This document shows, one piece after another, positions 22,895 through 35,035 of a stretch of 64,000 nucleotides of DNA. The notes under the pieces were generated by a model. The model had not been told where the DNA came from. It made no database searches and saw only the letters and a program-made list of their open reading frames with translations. Source of the stretch: Antedon mediterranea (taxonomy: Eukaryota; Echinodermata; Crinoidea; Comatulida; Antedonidae); NCBI RefSeq assembly GCF_964355755.1, contig NC_092676.1, forward strand, positions 25,464,288-25,528,287, given 5' to 3'. A program made the position numbers and the translations under genes. Within the stretch, counting starts at the first letter, position 1; the number at the start of each line of letters is the position of its first letter.

Positions 22895-25793
22895 CGGGGC
22901 GCAGTAGGTTTACCGTACTTCTCAAATCGCGCTGTGTATATGATTCATTGAGTTACGGGGCGCAGTAGGTTTACCGTACTTCTCAAATCGCGCTGTGTAT
23001 GATTCATTGAGTTACGGGGCGCAGTAGGTTTACCATACTTCTCAAATCGCGCTGTGTATGATTCATTGAGTTACGGGGCGCAGTAGGTTTACCGTACTTC
23101 TCAAATCGCGCTGTGTATGATTCATTGAGTTACGGGGCACAGTAGGTTTACCCTACTTCTCAAATCGCGCTGTGTATGATTCATTGAGTTACGGGGCGCA
23201 GTAGGTTTACCATACTTCTCAAATCACGCTGTGTATGATTCATTGAGTTACGGGGCGCAGTAGGTTTACCGTACTTCTCAAATCACGCTGTGTATGATTC
23301 ATTGAGTTACGGGGCGCAGTAGGTTTACCGTACTTCTCAAATCACGCTGTGTATGATTCATTGAGTTACGGGGCGCAGTAGGTTTACCGTACTTCTCAAA
23401 TCGCGCTGTGTATGATTCATTGAGTTACGGGGCGCAGTAGGTTTACCGTACTTCTCAAATCGCGCTGTGTATGATTCATTGAGTTACGGGGCGCAGTAGG
23501 TTTACCATACTTCTCAAATCACGCTGTGTATGATTCATTGAGTTACGGGGCGCAGTAGGTTTACCGTACTTCTCAAATCACGCTGTGTATGATTCATTGA
23601 GTTACGGGGCACAGTAGGTTTACCCTACTTTTCAAATCGCGCGCTGTGTATGATTCATTGAGTTACGGGGCGCAGTAGGTTTACCATACTTCTCAAATCG
23701 CGCGCTGTGTATGATTCATTGAGTTACGGGGCGCAGTAGGTTTACCGTACTTCTCAAATCGCGCTGTGTATGATTCATTGAGTTACGGGGCGTAGTAGGT
23801 TTACCATACTTCTCAAATCGCGCTGCGTATGATTCATTGAGTTACGGGGCGCAGTAGGTTTACCGTACTTCTCAATTCGCGCTGTGTATGATTCATTGAG
23901 TTACGGGGCGCAGTAGGTTTACCGTACTTCTCAAATCGCGCTGTGTATGATTCATTGAGTTACGGGGCGCAGTAGGTTTACCGTACTTCTCAAAATCGCG
24001 CTGCGTATGATTCATTGAGTTACGGGGCGCAGTAGGTTTACCGTACTTCTCAAATCGCGCTGCGTATGATTCATTGAGTTACGGGGCGCAGTAGGTTTAC
24101 CGTACTTCTCAAATCGCGCTGTGTATGATTCATTGAGTTACGGGGCGCAGTAGGTTTACCGTACTTCTCAAATCGCGCTGTGTATGATTCATTGAGTTAC
24201 GGGGCGCAGTAGGTTTACCGTACTTCTCAAATCGCGCTGTGTATGATTCATTGAGTTACGGGGCGCAGTAGGTTTACCGTACTTCTCAAATCGCGCTGTG
24301 TATGATTCATTGAGTTACGGGGCGCAGTAGGTTTACCGTACTTCTCAAATCGCGCTGTGTATGATTCATTGAGTTACGGGGCGCAGTAGGTTTACCGTAC
24401 TTCTCAAATCGCGCTGTGTATGATTCATTGAGTTACGGGGCACAGTAGGTTTACCGTACTTCTCAAATCGCGCTGTGTATGATTCATTGAGTTACGGGGC
24501 ACAGTAGGTTTACCGTACTTCTCAAATCGCGCTGTGTATGATTCATTGAGTTACGGGGCGCAGTAGGTTTACCGTACTTCTCAAATCGCGCTGTGTATGA
24601 TTCATTGAGTTACGGGGCGCAGTAGGTTTACCATACTTCTCAAATCGCGCTGTGTATGATTCATTGAGTTACGGGGCGCAGTAGGTTTACCATACTTCTC
24701 AAATCGCGCTGTGTATGATTCATTGAGTTACGGGGCGCAGTAGGTTTACCGTACTTCTCAAATCACGCTGTGTATGATTCATTGAGTTACGGGGCGCAGT
24801 AGGTTTACCGTACTTCTCAAATCGCGCTGCGTATGATTCATTGAGTTACGGGGCGCAGTAGGTTTACCATACTTCTCAAATCGCGCTGTGTATGATTCAT
24901 TGAGTTACGGGGCGCAGTAGGTTTACCATACTTCTCAAATCGCGCTGTGTATGATTCATTGAGTTACGGGGCGCAGTAGGTTTACCATACTTCTCAAATC
25001 GCGCTGTGTATGATTCATTGAGTTACGGGGCGCAGTAGGTTTACCCTACTTCTCAAATCGCGCTGTGTATGATTCATTGAGTTACGGGGCGCAGTAGGTT
25101 TACCATACTTCTCAAATCACGCTGTGTATGATTCATTGAGTTACGGGGCGCAGTAGGTTTACCGTACTTCTCAAATCGCGCTGCGTATGATTCATTGAGT
25201 TACGGGGCGCAGTAGGTTTACCATACTTCTCAAATCGCGCTGTGTATGATTCATTGAGTTACGGGGCGCAGTAGGTTTACCATACTTCTCAAATCGCGCT
25301 GTGTATGATTCATTGAGTTACGGGGCGCAGTAGGTTTACCATACTTCTCAAATCGCGCTGTGTATGATTCATTGAGTTACGGGGCGCAGTAGGTTTACCA
25401 TACTTCTCAAATCGCGCTGTGTATGATTTATTGAGTTACGGGGCGCAGTAGGTTTACCATACTTCTCAAATCGCGCTGTGTATGATTCATTGAGTTACGG
25501 GGCGCAGTAGGTTTACCATACTTCTCAAATCGCGCTGCGTATGATTCATTGAGTTACGGGGCGCAGTAGGTTCACCGTACTTCTCAAATCGCGCTGCGTA
25601 TGATTCATTGAGTTACGGGGCGCAGTAGGTTTACCATACTTCTCAAATCGCGCTGTGTATGATTCATTGAGTTACGGGGCGCAGTAGGTTTACCATACTT
25701 CTCAAATCGCGCTGTGTATGATTCATTGAGTTACGGGGCGCAGTAGGTTTACCATACTTCTCAAATCGCGCTGTGTATGATTCATTGAGTTAC
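22895..25793. repeat. 59-bp satellite, about 49 tandem units
   Basis: Unbroken head-to-tail array of a 59-bp unit reading through 'gttacggggcgcagtagg', 'tttaccgtacttctcaaat', 'cgcgctgtgtatgattcatt'. Units are very similar. The recurrent differences sit at the same few places: gcgcag/gcacag, accgtac/accatac, tcgcgctg/tcacgctg and ctgcgtatg/ctgtgtatg. Single length variants (an extra CG at 23640 and 23700, an extra A at 23995) also occur. There are no unique spacers. It lies between the CUB gene and GCAT. Confidence 0.97.
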
Positions 25794-27019
25794 TTTCTTT
25801 TCGCTTATTTATTGATAGCTAGCTAGGTAAACAGTTCCAAACGATTTCCCGAAAGGCAATGGAAAGTTGTGCTAGATTTTATCTTGAGTAGAGTGAAATG
25901 ACAAGTTTGCAGTAGGTCTATGTTTTTCTGTTTGACGTCAACGTGAAAAATTGTGAATCCCAAACAAAGTCTTTAATAAATCAATAACAACACACATCAT
26001 AATATATATTTTTTTGTAAATTATAATTGTACCACTTTGTTGAAGCATTAGACAAAACTTTAGGGTCAGTAGTGTTGACCTGTGTAATGTGTACCACCAT
26101 TCTAATAAGTTAATGTTAAATTTAAAAACATACACAACAGAAATAAATTATACTATTAAGAAAAATTGTTAAAGCAAGAAATGGCATCCTTAACCAAATA
26201 AAATACTATAACACATTAATTATATTTCAGTGCAAGAAAAATAATGGGAAATTTGGCTGTTTTACTTCATTGTTTGATTAACTTTATATTTTATTTTATT
26301 TTTATCTCCATCAAGATCCCAGACTGATACCTTACAGAGCTGTTATTTTTTTCAGGAATTTGTATTTTGATTTTACATATATAATACTGTAATAGAGAAC
26401 CATAAATATAAGATCTAAGGTATTATTTTTTTTCTTCAACTGCAATTCTCTACACTATATTATATTTAACATATCTGCTTCTACTACAAGAAATGTATGG
26501 CCCTTTGCACTCAATGTGTACAGAATCTGTGTTGTCAATCAATGCATATAATATACAAATAACCATAGGCCTACTACAACCATAATACATATATAGTTTC
26601 CAATATTAAAGTAAAACATTGACAACTCTATATTTTACACAAGCCCCTTCTATCAGTACCAAAACCGTTCATTCATAGTCATAATATTCATAGTTTTTTT
26701 AACCCACAGACACATTCTTTTATACAACCTTATAATTGGTTTGTCAAGAAGTAATTCCAATAACCGTAAATTTAAATATTGTTTATTTTTATATTGCTCA
26801 AACTAGGTTTGTTGATTAGCAATTTATATATAAATCATATGTGCCAACAATAGGAATTAATTTATTAAAATTAATAAATAAAATTAATTTAGTACATGAT
26901 TCCATAATAATGATAATTGTACAGTGCTATTTCATGAAAATCGAAGTGTTTATAATAATATCAATAATCATATTGAGCATAGTTTACAAAAGATATGATA
27001 GTTGTTAAATCTGTAATAT
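25794..27019. other. intergenic, 3' flank of GCAT
   Basis: AT-rich and without a supported gene. The GCAT 3' UTR (minus strand) must extend into the right part. I could not choose among several AATAAA-like hexamers. Confidence 0.4.
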
Positions 27020-30000
27020 TTATGGTATCACTTCCAATTTTTTCCCAACTTCTATAAACGCATCAACAGCACGATCAATTTCTTCTTCGGAATGGGCTGC
27101 GGAGATTTGTACACGGATGCGAGCTAAGCCTAGGAGAGAAAAAATAAGACAGTATGTAAATAAAAAGGCAAATTACTGAAGAAATGGAGATACAAAATGA
27201 CAATGCTGTGGGTATCAGTGGCTGGATCTCAATGGAGATACAAAATGACAATGCTGTGGGTATCAGTGGCTGTATCTCAATGGAGATACAAAATGACGAT
27301 GCTGTGGGTATCAGTGGCTGGATCTCAATGGCGATACAAAATGACAATGCTGTGGGTATCAGTGGCTGGATCTCAATGAAGATACAAAATGACAATGCTG
27401 TGGGTATCAGTGGCTGTATCTCAATGGAGATACAAAATGACAATGCTGTGGGTATCAGTGGCTGTATCTCAATGGAGATACAAAATGACAATGCTGTGGG
27501 TATCAGTGGCTGTATCTCAATGGAGATACAAAATGACAATGCTGTGGGTATCAGTGGCTGGATCTCAATGAAGATACAAAATGACAATGCTGTGGGTATC
27601 AGTGGCTGTATCTCAATGGAGATACAAAATGACAATGCTGTGGGTATCAGTGGCTGTATCTCAATGGAGATACAAAATGACAATGCTGTGGGTATCAGTG
27701 GCTGGATCTCAATGGAGATACAAAATGAAAATGCTGTGGGTATCAGTGGCTGGATCTCAATGGAGATACAAAATGACAATGCTCTGGGTATCAGTGGCTG
27801 TATCTCAATGGAGATAATCATAAAGCAAAACAACCAGAAAGAATATAAATTTAAAATAAATATGGAGCAAATAAATTATTGCAATTACAACTCTGGTTCT
27901 CTGGATGTTATACACATTTGCAAATGTCTGTTACTGGCGGCATGCTTATTTTTTCCTCCAAATCACAGCCACATATTTATAAGTAAACAAACACTTTAAA
28001 CTCAAAATAAAATGATTTCCACTTACCTTTCGGTACCACTGGGAAACTGAATCCAATTACATAGATGTCTCTATCAAGCATTTCTTCAGCGAACCTGCCA
28101 GCTAAACTAGCTTCTCCGAGCATTATGGGACATATTGGGTGATCCTTGCCCTAAAGGAACCACAATGAATGGTATTTCTAAGATTTTACTACAGTAAAAT
28201 TACTCGCATTTTTTTCTGAGTGTGACGAAACTTACTGATTTAAAAAATTTCTTTAAGACAATCTTTTTCTGGAAAATTTACATAAACAAATTAACAATGT
28301 TTTGAATCAAATGTATTGTTAAAGCTCTGTCTCCACTATCAAACTTTATGTGACAACAAAATGTGCCAATATATGGACAAGATATATTTCACTACCATAT
28401 TTGGGCACATCACACTTTTTTGTCAAACTAGTTTGATAGTGTAGACAGAGCTTTAGACTGCCACAGAAAAATGAAAAATGTTAAAGGAAAATGTAGGGAA
28501 AGATAAAGAAGTTACAGAGATTAAAAGTGAAATCTAATTAAAATTACAGGAGAATGAATTTACCCAGACTTCAAAACCAGCTGCAGTAATCTTGTCTCTG
28601 AATCTCTTGGTATTGGAAGTTACCTTTGCAATCAAAGAGTTGTCTTGTGTAATCAAGTCAAAAACCTGAAGAATTAAAAAAAAATTGCATACACAGTTTT
28701 ATCTGGATTTTTAAAACCAAGTTGGGCCAGCTTACTATCAAATTAGATTCTGGTACAAATTCCAACTATTAAGCAAGTAGTGTATTAAAATTATATTTAT
28801 TAATAATATTTAGAGAGCATAACCTATGCAGTTTTCCATCACAAAAGAACTCATATGATTATATATGTAAGAAAACTGTAGCCAACAGATTTGATACAAT
28901 TTGAGGTTTCATATCTATAAGTAGAGATGGTCTGCGTTAGAGTTAAGCAAGCAACCAGATCTCGTTGTGTACAGATTATCGGGCGATGGTAGGTGGCAGC
29001 ACTAGACATGAAGGGACCCTAAGGGGAGACAAAAATTCTTGTATGTGTCGTCCACACCTATGCGCGATTCAGCTCAATTAGGCTGCAAGTCACAGGCTAT
29101 TCTCCCACATTTACATTTCCATTTACTATTTTAGCTAGGTAGAAAATCCTAAGTTTTAAATCAACAATGAAATGACGGTAGTTGATGGAAGGAGTCCTAC
29201 CTTAGATGCAGCTGCTACGATAGGTGGTGGAAGCGAGTTGGAGAAAAGGTATGGACGTGATTTTTGACGCAAGATATCAATCAGTGACTGTGGTCCTGTG
29301 GTGTAGCCGCCTGATGAAAAATGAAGCAATGGAAAAGGAATGAAAATGAAATAGGAGGGATATGGAGAAGTGAAAAAGGGGACATCTGCAAATTATGATA
29401 GTAGATTAAATCAATATACACATTGCCAATTACCTGCAGCTCCTCCGAGGGCTTTTCCTAATGTAGAGTTAATTATATGGCAACGACCTTCGACCCCTAT
29501 GAACTCCTCTGTACCTCGGCCAGTGGCACCCAAGAAACCAGTGGCGTGACATTCATCAATGAATACTAATGAGTTGTACTTGTCCGCAAGATCACATATT
29601 TCTCTGAAAATAATAGAACAATTCTAGTACAATACAACCCTTTGGGACGCAAAGTGTTCGCTTATTACTAGAGGTCAAATCTCTTAAATAGGGGTTGTAT
29701 TGTTAAAACATATTTTGTCATTTGTTTCATCCGAAAGTATCCCCTGAATAGGGGTATTCCTTTAGTAAGGGTGTTCTATAGGATGTGTTCTACTGTATTA
29801 AACAAGGCCAACAGCCATAAGTCGCGTGCTAAAATGCATAGTGATACCGACAGACCGACCGACATAGTGAACTACAGAGTCGCGTCCACGCGACTAAAAA
29901 TGTACACATATAATTTCTGGTTTCTTACTATTTTATTTACCTAAGTGGTGAAACATCCCCATCCATACTGAACACTCCGTCTGTCACTATCAGGCGCATT

Positions 30001-31631
30001 CTACATTTCTGCGTTGCTTGTAGTTTTTCTTCTAAATCTGAGAAAACAATATAATGGAAATTAAAGATTAACTAAACAATATTAGTGAAACATATTGACT
30101 GGTACCATATAGGTTCCAGAACCTGTTGCTACTTTTGATTGGTTTGCATTTATGGCATAAATATTTTCTGAAATATGATCTTACGGTATCTTTTTTAAAA
30201 ATGGACATTTCGGTGAAGTGTACAGCAATTATCATACCTTGCATATTCATGTGTTTATAACGATGTCTTTCTGCACTACATAACCTAATACCGTCAATAA
30301 TGGAAGCATGATTGAGTTCGTCAGACAGAACGGCATCCTCACGGCCCAACAAGGTCTCAAAGATTCCAGCGTTAGCATCGAAACAACTAATGTACAGAAT
30401 AGCATCGTCTCGTCCATGGAATTTGGCTATCTTGTGTTCCAATTCTTTGTGAATATCCTGTAATACATAATAACAGTTGTTATTATTCAAATTGTATCGG
30501 CACTACTGTGTGTACAAATTTGAGAAAAAAAACATTATAGTAAAACATTACAATAACTAATATCCCTTTCACACCAAAAGCAAAACTCCGGAGACACTCC
30601 AGAGTTGACGGCCCGGTGTTTTGGTGTGGAAGGTAAAATCAAGCAACTCCGGAGTTTAAAACTGCGGAGTTGAACAGCTGAACATTCTCCGGAGAACCAA
30701 CGGCAGGGACACCCCGGTATTTTGGTGTGAAAGGTACCAACATCAAATTCCGGAGTTTTTAGGTCAAAAGGTCATCTTCACACGATCACTCATTGCTTTA
30801 GTATTATTTCAAAATATTTTTAATATTTGTAAAAAATATATAGCGGGTCTAGAAAATAATATGACTTCTGAGACTTTTGAAAATAATTATTAAATTGAAA
30901 ATATTATCAATTAAAATGATTCTAATGATCGTCGCTATGTAAACAAAATAGAGGGCGACATTTACAATTATATTTTATAAACCCTGGTGTTGCTAGGTTG
31001 GTGTGAAAGGGGTATCTCCTGAGTTTCTCGATGTTTTGAATGGTCATAAACCCCGGAGTGTTTGTTTGTTTGAAAGGGGTATTAGCTGCAAGACTACAGT
31101 TTACCTGTGTACCACAAATGAAGCGCACAGAGCTAAGTCCATTTCCATACAAATCCAATGATTCCTTGGCTGCTTCTATGACTTCTAGATTACTCTAAAA
31201 CAATTTAAAATTATAATTGACATCATTGTATCAAGTTTTACAAAAGCATAGGAGTTTAGGACTGGTGGTCATATTCACTAATCATGCTTAAAGTGAGATA
31301 TTTTTCTTAGTATTTCACTTAAATATGATGATAATGATTTCCCATCAATTTAGACACAGTAAGACAATTTTAAAATTAAGTTTGAGAAAAAAGTTAAGAG
31401 AAAAAAAAGTTTGGTTTTAGTGCGAATAAAGTACAAAATGTGATTGATTACATGAAATGATAATATACTTACAGACAATCCTAAATAATTATTGGCACAA
31501 AAATTCAGAATGTCTTTGTTGTTTCCTTGCACCTTGATTTGCGCAGCTTGCTTCGTCGTTATTACTCGTTCAGGTTTGTACGTTCCAGCTGCTTTGATAC
31601 TGTCCATCACCTCCGCAAGCACTTGGTTCAT
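27020..31631 (-). CDS. GCAT: glycine C-acetyltransferase / 2-amino-3-ketobutyrate CoA ligase (GCAT), nine exons seen
   Basis: A PLP enzyme that interconverts 2-amino-3-oxobutyrate plus CoA with glycine plus acetyl-CoA in threonine breakdown; mitochondrial in animals. Exons: 31473-31631 (open upstream to about 31699), 31105-31194, 30238-30457, 29941-30037, 29434-29603, 29201-29310, 28564-28665, 28027-28150, 27020-27129. Phases close, giving 393 residues from the MNQVLAEV methionine (bacterial Kbl about 398, human about 419). Signatures are [12 protein letters not shown]-type [44 protein letters not shown] (PLP-binding Asp) and STLGKALGG with the PLP lysine at about 239. Upstream of Met the frame continues as GAYRCHAYSSAPLG, which looks like the end of a targeting peptide, to an acceptor-like T-tract at 31700-31716. 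A first exon therefore probably lies further up, beyond the 31776-35047 insertion; I did not find it. Confidence 0.93.
27184..27830. repeat. 48-bp minisatellite in the last GCAT intron
   Basis: About 13.5 copies of a 48-bp unit containing 'gagatacaaaatgacaatgc', 'tgtgggtatcagtggctg' and 'tatctca'. Each unit starts with GAGATACA and ends with TGTATCTC (or TGGATCTC), so single units can fold into hairpins. Because 48 is a multiple of three and the unit lacks stops, long open frames appear on both strands; I regard them as artefacts. Confidence 0.95.
28321..28453. mobile_element. MITE family A, copy 6
   Basis: Well preserved: AAGCTCTGTCTCCACTATCA on the left and TTTGATAGTGTAGACAGAGC on the right. 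It lies in the GCAT intron between exons 7 and 8. Confidence 0.8.
29621..29800. mobile_element. degenerate MITE with 'tctactgta' end
   Basis: Right end 'gtgttctactgtatt' with a partly matching inverted left end 'agtacaatacaaccctttgg'. It resembles the shorter element at 36957-37043 and lies in GCAT intron 4. Confidence 0.35.
29820..29895. mobile_element. 76-bp internally deleted AGTCGCGTG element
   Basis: AGTCGCGTGCT at the left is joined directly to the terminal part of the 9510-10179 element ('gcatagtgataccgacagac' to the hairpin AGTCGCGTCCACGCGACT). This is a clear deletion derivative, lying in GCAT intron 4. Confidence 0.8.
30556..31086. mobile_element. MITE family C in GCAT intron 2
   Basis: About 530 bp. 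Left end CTAATATCCCTTTCACACCA, right end TGAAAGGGGTATTAG, a 15-base inverted repeat with one mismatch. Several internal copies of 'ttggtgtgaaagg' and 'actccggag' lie in both orientations. Non-coding. Confidence 0.75.
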
Positions 31632-32064
31632 GACACCCAATGGAGCACTGCTGTAGGCATGGCATCTGTAGGCCCCTACAGCCAATGGATGTATGCGTTC
31701 TTCATAAAAAAAAAATTAGGCCTTTTAGTATGTAAATTTCAATTCTCCAAAATACTGTTTGTACAGAATTAACAGCAGAGTAAACTATAAACTATAATAT
31801 AGACGTTTTTTTACTAACTAGGTTATAGTTGTTATGCGCGATTTGAACGATTTGCGCAATTTCAAATTGCGCAAGAAAATCTTTGCGCAATTTTAAATTG
31901 CGCTGCACAATTTGTAAATTGCGCAAGATAGTTCTTGCGCAATATGACACCTTTGCGCAATTTGAAAACGAACTGTAAATTTTCAAATTGCGCAACAAAA
32001 TTCTACCAGACAATCGGTATTATAATAATTTATTGGAAACTAAATAACTCAAAATAAAACATAA

Positions 32065-33657
32065 CTAGACATGTAACTCGTCACTTTGACGAGTTTGGTT
32101 ATCCGCCGCGCAAGTGGTGCAACATTAACATTAAGGGGATAGGTTGAGGACAAAAGGAAGTGTTCACGTTGGCATTATGACCTGAACTGAAGAATATGAT
32201 ATGTTGTTATTGCTGAATTTTATTATTTAAATTCATATATAGTATACACAGTATAATCTGTATCCATATCACATACAGTGTAGAATAGGTGAAATTACGG
32301 GACCCGCTATTTATTGCAATTTTTTAACATGTTGACGGTTTTAAAATGAAACGCGAAGGTACCAATTCCGAAAGGAAATTATCTCAGCAACAACGTATTA
32401 GCGTGTAGAAGAAATTTGAATACGTGAAATATTGATGCGCGCTCTTTTAAATGTAATGAATTATGACGCAAAAGATGAAAATACGACCTTTTTTATTTAA
32501 CTGGCCATATGATGACGTCACAACATCCGATTGGCAACATTTTTACATAATTTCGTATCTACAGTCCAATAGCTTCCAGAAAAAGTTTTAATCGTGATTA
32601 TCACATTTTATTCTTACGAGCTATAACAGATTAAAATTTACTGTAAAGATGAAATTAATGCCACACGTGATTTAAATTTTTAAGCATGATGACGTAAAAA
32701 AAATTAAAATATTTTTAACTCATGCGAAAGATAGTTGATTGACCTAGACAATATCAAAATCGGGGTGAAAATGGAAAACGGATAAGTGGAGATGCGCTCT
32801 ATTCAATGTGATGAGCTATGACGAAAGATACAAAATCCTAAATTTTATATTTGCGTGGCCATACGATGACATCACAATGTCCGGTTAGCCATATTAATAC
32901 CTGATCCAATATCTACAACTCATCTACTTCCAGAAAATGCCATCCACAAAAAGTTGACCGTTTAGTTTAGAAATTACGACTGTTTTAAAAAAGGCATATT
33001 TTAAACGAATTTTTTAACGTTTTCATAAAAAACGCGCGCAAATTGTCCAATTCGACGTGCTCGTATGACGTATCTTTAAGTCAAAATTGTTTAAAATTTG
33101 GTAAAATTACTAGAAAAGGCTGGAAAATCATAAATCACGCGAAAAAAATACGTTTTCAATGCTACGTGCGCTCCGCACACGTAAAATTGTGCGCATGCGT
33201 GGGAATTTTTGACATGCTTAAACCGACATGAAACGCGTAGAAAGTTGATTAGAAATTAATTTTGCGCATTTTGAAATTTTAAATGCGCGTGCGCGCGTAA
33301 CTTTGTGTAAAACACGCAATTTTTTTTCAACAGAAGGTTAGCGCATGATATAAATTAAACTTTTGCAAAGTTTCACTTTTAAATGTTATTTGGTTTTCGA
33401 CATATGTTAAATACGAGAAAATCGTTAAATCGCGCGTACGTCACGTTGCGCGATTGTAAACATCATGAAAAGCTTCGCTTGACGACGTTACATAAATGTC
33501 AAAATGTTAACATAGTTAACAAAATGTTATGTTTGCAAGTTTTAGAGAAAAGCGTTACACAAAAATCATACAGAAAGAAAGAAGATTAAGAAAAAGATGA
33601 TGATGATGATTTCGTACAATCACAAGAGGTTATCCTGCAACTTCGTTGCGGATAACC
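32065..33657 (-). mobile_element. Helitron-like non-autonomous element, nested
   Basis: Boundaries come from an empty site: the paralogous copy at 34322-34338 reads 'aaaacataataaatgcg', while here 1593 bp separate 'aaaacataa' from 'taaatgcg'. Read on the minus strand, the element ends in CTAG, and eight bases before it is a hairpin with 7-bp stem (CTCGTCA / TGACGAG at 32077-32093). The other end starts GGTTATCCGC, and that sequence recurs inverted and subterminally at 32097-32106, an asymmetric inverted repeat. Insertion is between T residues with no clear target duplication. These traits fit Helitron2/Helentron-type elements. No Rep or helicase is encoded. Confidence 0.6.
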
Positions 33658-34665
33658 AATAAATGCGAAGATAACATGTGTATAATATAATAAATACATA
33701 ACATTTATTATTACAATTAAATAATACTATCACTGTAACTTGAAATAAATCAAAATAAATGTAAAAATTAAGTTTTTAATATTAGTTTAAGCTAGGCCAT
33801 GTAACCTAGTCAGTATCAGTAGTCCAGACCCTAGCTAGGCTAGAGTAGTATAGCCGGCCGCCCGCGCCGTGCCCGCCTGGTGGAACACCACCGCTTCGTT
33901 TTCCTTCGTCGGTTCTTCGACGGTATGCTAACTTATAACAATATTTATCTTTAATTTTGAATCATTAGAAATTACTGTTATGCGCGATTTGAACGATTTG
34001 CGCAATTTGAAATTGCGCAAAAAAATCCTTGCGCAATTTGAAATTGCGCAAAGAATTCTTGCGCAATTTAAAATTGCGCAAGGATTTTTTTGCGCAATTT
34101 CAAATTGCGCAATCAACTTGCGCAATTTGAAATTGCGCAAGAAAATCTTTGCGCAATTTTAAATTGCGCTGCACAATTTGTAAATTGCGCAAGATAGTTC
34201 TTGCGCAATATGACACCTTTGCGCAATTTGAAAACGAACTGTAAATTTTCAAATTGCGCAACAAAATTCTACCAGACAATCGGTATTATAATAATTTATT
34301 GGAAACTAAATAACTCAAAATAAAACATAATAAATGCGAAGATAACATGTGTATAATAAATACATAACATTTATTATTACAATTAAATAATATTATCACT
34401 GTAACTTGAAATAAATCAAAATAAATGTAAAAATTAAGTTTTTAATATTAGTTTAAGCTAGGCCATGTAACCTAGTCAGTATCAGTAGTCCAGACCCTAG
34501 CTAGGCTAGAGTAGGCCTAGTATAGCCGGCCGCCCGCGCCGCGCCCGCCTGGTGGAACACCACCGCTTCGTTTTCCTTCGTCGGTTTGCTAACTTATAAC
34601 AATATTTGCACTACTAAAATAAGGAAATGCGATATTTATCTTTAATTTTGAATCATTCTTAGAAA

Positions 34666-35035
34666 TTACTATAAAAATATGGGTGTGCATGATTTCACAA
34701 TCTGTCGAAAAACCTTGCGCAATTTGCAGATTACTTGCGCAATTTAATACGTTGCTTGCGCAATTTGAAACACATGTTTCAATTCAAATTGCGCAAGGAT
34801 TTTTTTTGCGCAATTTCAAATTGCGCAAATCGTTCAAATCGCGCATAACATTACTATAAAAATATGGGTGTGCATGATTTCACAATCTGTCGAAAAACCT
34901 TGCGCAATTTGCAGATTACTTGCGCAATTTAATACGTTGCTTGCGCAATTTGAAACACATGTTTCAATTCAAATTGCGCAAGGATTTTTTTTGCGCAATT
35001 TCAAATTGCGCAAATCGTTCAAATCGCGCATAACA
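34666..35035. repeat. 185-bp direct tandem duplication
   Basis: 34666-34850 and 34851-35035 look identical, from 'ttactataaaaatatgggtg' to 'aaatcgcgcataaca'. Each carries six TTGCGCAA octamers. Apparent identity points to a recent duplication, or an assembly repeat. Confidence 0.85.

Noticed and set aside
22895-25793. CRISPR-like look of the 59-bp array
   Set aside because: Units abut without unique spacers and the genome is clearly eukaryotic; it is a satellite.
27075-27999. Long open frames (252 and 271 residues) of a 16-residue repeat on both strands
   Set aside because: They are a by-product of the 48-bp minisatellite, overlap GCAT's last exon and intron, and lack start context or any non-repeat coding signal.
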